From JAEKNW01 sp963678375 (GTDB lineage Bacteria; Cloacimonadota; Cloacimonadia; Cloacimonadales; JAFGVF01), in NCBI GenBank assembly GCA_963678375.2, contig OY782831.1, positions 2,170,001-2,234,000 of the forward strand: a stretch of DNA of 64,000 bases, given 5' to 3'. Below, piece after piece: positions 63,107-64,000 of the stretch. A model generated the notes under the pieces. That model saw nothing but the letters and a program-made list of their open reading frames with translations, did not search any database and was not told the origin of the DNA. Numbering within the stretch: position 1 is the first letter of the stretch; the number at the start of each line of letters is the position of its first letter. The translations under genes were made by a program, and so were the position numbers.

Positions 63107-64000
63107 CTATTTAGTTACAGCAAATTTAAATTTATAAGTTGATTTCTCTTCAATAAGTCCGATATAGATTCCTGAACTAATATTGGAGAAGTCAAGAAGA
63201 GCATCAACATGATCAAGATCATTTGCTTCAATATTAGTCTCTTGAACTAACTTTCCAGCTATATCAAAGATTTTGAATTTCGTATTATTTTCAATATTAA
63301 AGATTCTCACAGTAGCTAGCATATCCTTAACTGGGTTAGGGAAAATGTAAGCTGTTATCTTGCCATTATTACTTTCAGTTTGATTAGGTTGAGCAATAAA
63401 ACTGAGATTTCTATTTGAATTAGAGGTGTTGGGTTCCCAAATAACTGGATTAGTTAGGTTCTTTTTTTCAACCCATTGTAAGATTACAGAATTTTCAAAA
63501 CTATTAATTTGGAAAAAATAACCAAGGGAGTCACCATCTTCACTTTCATAATGTGAAAATAGCCTATTCTTACTTGTATCAATTAAATTGAGAGAGGAAT
63601 CAATCATATCTTGATTTAAATTCCAAGCTAAATAATTTCCTTCTTTAATAGGTAGATAAACTGTCTTTCCATAATAGTCTGATTCTTCGCTGTTTAAAAA
63701 GCTGTTATCCATAACTAGGATTTCTCCTTCTGTAAAGTTATGGTTATAAAATCTTCTTGGGAAATTTAAAGGGAAAGTACCATCTAAATAATTTGCATAA
63801 ACTCTATTCCCAGCTGAGAAAAGAATATAAACACCCTGTTGGTCTGTATTTAGAGCTAGTTCTGAAGATGTTTCACTTGTAATTGAATTAGAGTAATCAT
63901 ATACTAGCTTAACCTCTGATTTATCATAAGAGTAGATTTTGTTATCAACAGTTTTCATAATTAAGAACTGGCCAGTTTTAAATTCTTCTTCCATTTGATT
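63107..64000 (-). CDS. Secreted protein with C-terminal sorting domain (N-terminal part outside window)
   Basis: The frame is open to the right edge, so this is the last 297 residues of a longer protein. Residues repeat short strands (VYILFSAGNRVYANYLDGTFP, LAWNLNQD) suggestive of a beta-propeller or sandwich. The last 85 residues (AYIFPNPVKDMLATVRIFN ... IFDIAGKLVQETNI ... GIYIGLI) are a Por/FlgD-type sorting domain, more divergent than those elsewhere in the window. It is upstream of the three DUF5683-like genes in the same direction. Confidence 0.75.
   Translation of the reverse strand, partial: NQMEEEFKTGQFLIMKTVDNKIYSYDKSEVKLVYDYSNSITSETSSELALNTDQQGVYILFSAGNRVYANYLDGTFPLNFPRRFYNHNFTEGEILVMDNSFLNSEESDYYGKTVYLPIKEGNYLAWNLNQDMIDSSLNLIDTSKNRLFSHYESEDGDSLGYFFQINSFENSVILQWVEKKNLTNPVIWEPNTSNSNRNLSFIAQPNQTESNNGKITAYIFPNPVKDMLATVRIFNIENNTKFKIFDIAGKLVQETNIEANDLDHVDALLDFSNISSGIYIGLIEEKSTYKFKFAVTK

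Overview
The window is low-GC DNA from a Gram-negative-type (two-membrane) bacterium. Five secreted proteins carry a C-terminal sorting domain, four of them with the signature N-Y/F-P-N-P-F-N-P-E-T. It also has lipoproteins, a PorT-like barrel, DUF5683-like proteins, a trimeric [FeFe]-hydrogenase and a sodium-pumping decarboxylase subunit. Together these suggest an anaerobic fermenter of the Cloacimonadota (Candidatus Cloacimonas-like) or a close relative in the FCB group. This assignment is inference from gene content. Starts are ATG, GTG or TTG. No rRNA, tRNA or CRISPR array was seen.

Region by region: 1-3.7 kb has the end of a nucleoside-type ABC permease, a bidirectional terminator, then cytidine deaminase, a decarboxylase beta subunit and a lipoprotein on the minus strand. 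3.7-11.2 kb holds uvrC and a giant Ser/Thr kinase-ATPase-TPR-GAF-histidine kinase with its own promoter and an overlapping palindrome. 11.4-18 kb has two surface proteins, thioredoxin and potABCD. 18.5-23.2 kb has two secreted proteins whose 3' ends are near-identical copies; the first is frameshifted in its signal peptide. 23.2-29 kb is an operon of a membrane protein (AI-2E family), radA, phoH and an alanine racemase with a large extra domain. 29.2-35.6 kb has two related hybrid sensor kinases, divergent from a six-gene electron-bifurcating hydrogenase operon (36.0-42.5 kb) that ends at a clear terminator.

42.57-49.54 kb is an accessory island bounded by copies of a roughly 90-100 bp hairpin repeat. 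It contains a REP-associated tyrosine transposase (RAYT) flanked by those repeats, a nuclease gene truncated by one repeat, and a tightly coupled five-gene operon. That operon encodes a DinD-like protein, a 48-residue small protein, a Schlafen-type AlbA_2 protein, a channel-like membrane protein and a TIR-like protein. This is the best candidate here for an undescribed system, plausibly anti-phage: sensing by the AlbA_2 or DinD proteins, nucleotide signalling or NAD cleavage by the TIR-like protein, and membrane disruption by the channel-like protein. None of this is shown by sequence alone.

49.8-64 kb returns to core genes: gltX, an acetyltransferase, holB, HU, mtnA, a sirtuin, an L,D-transpeptidase-like protein lacking its catalytic cysteine, holA, uppP, a divergent polysaccharide-deacetylase-like lipoprotein, three DUF5683-like paralogues and the end of another secreted protein.
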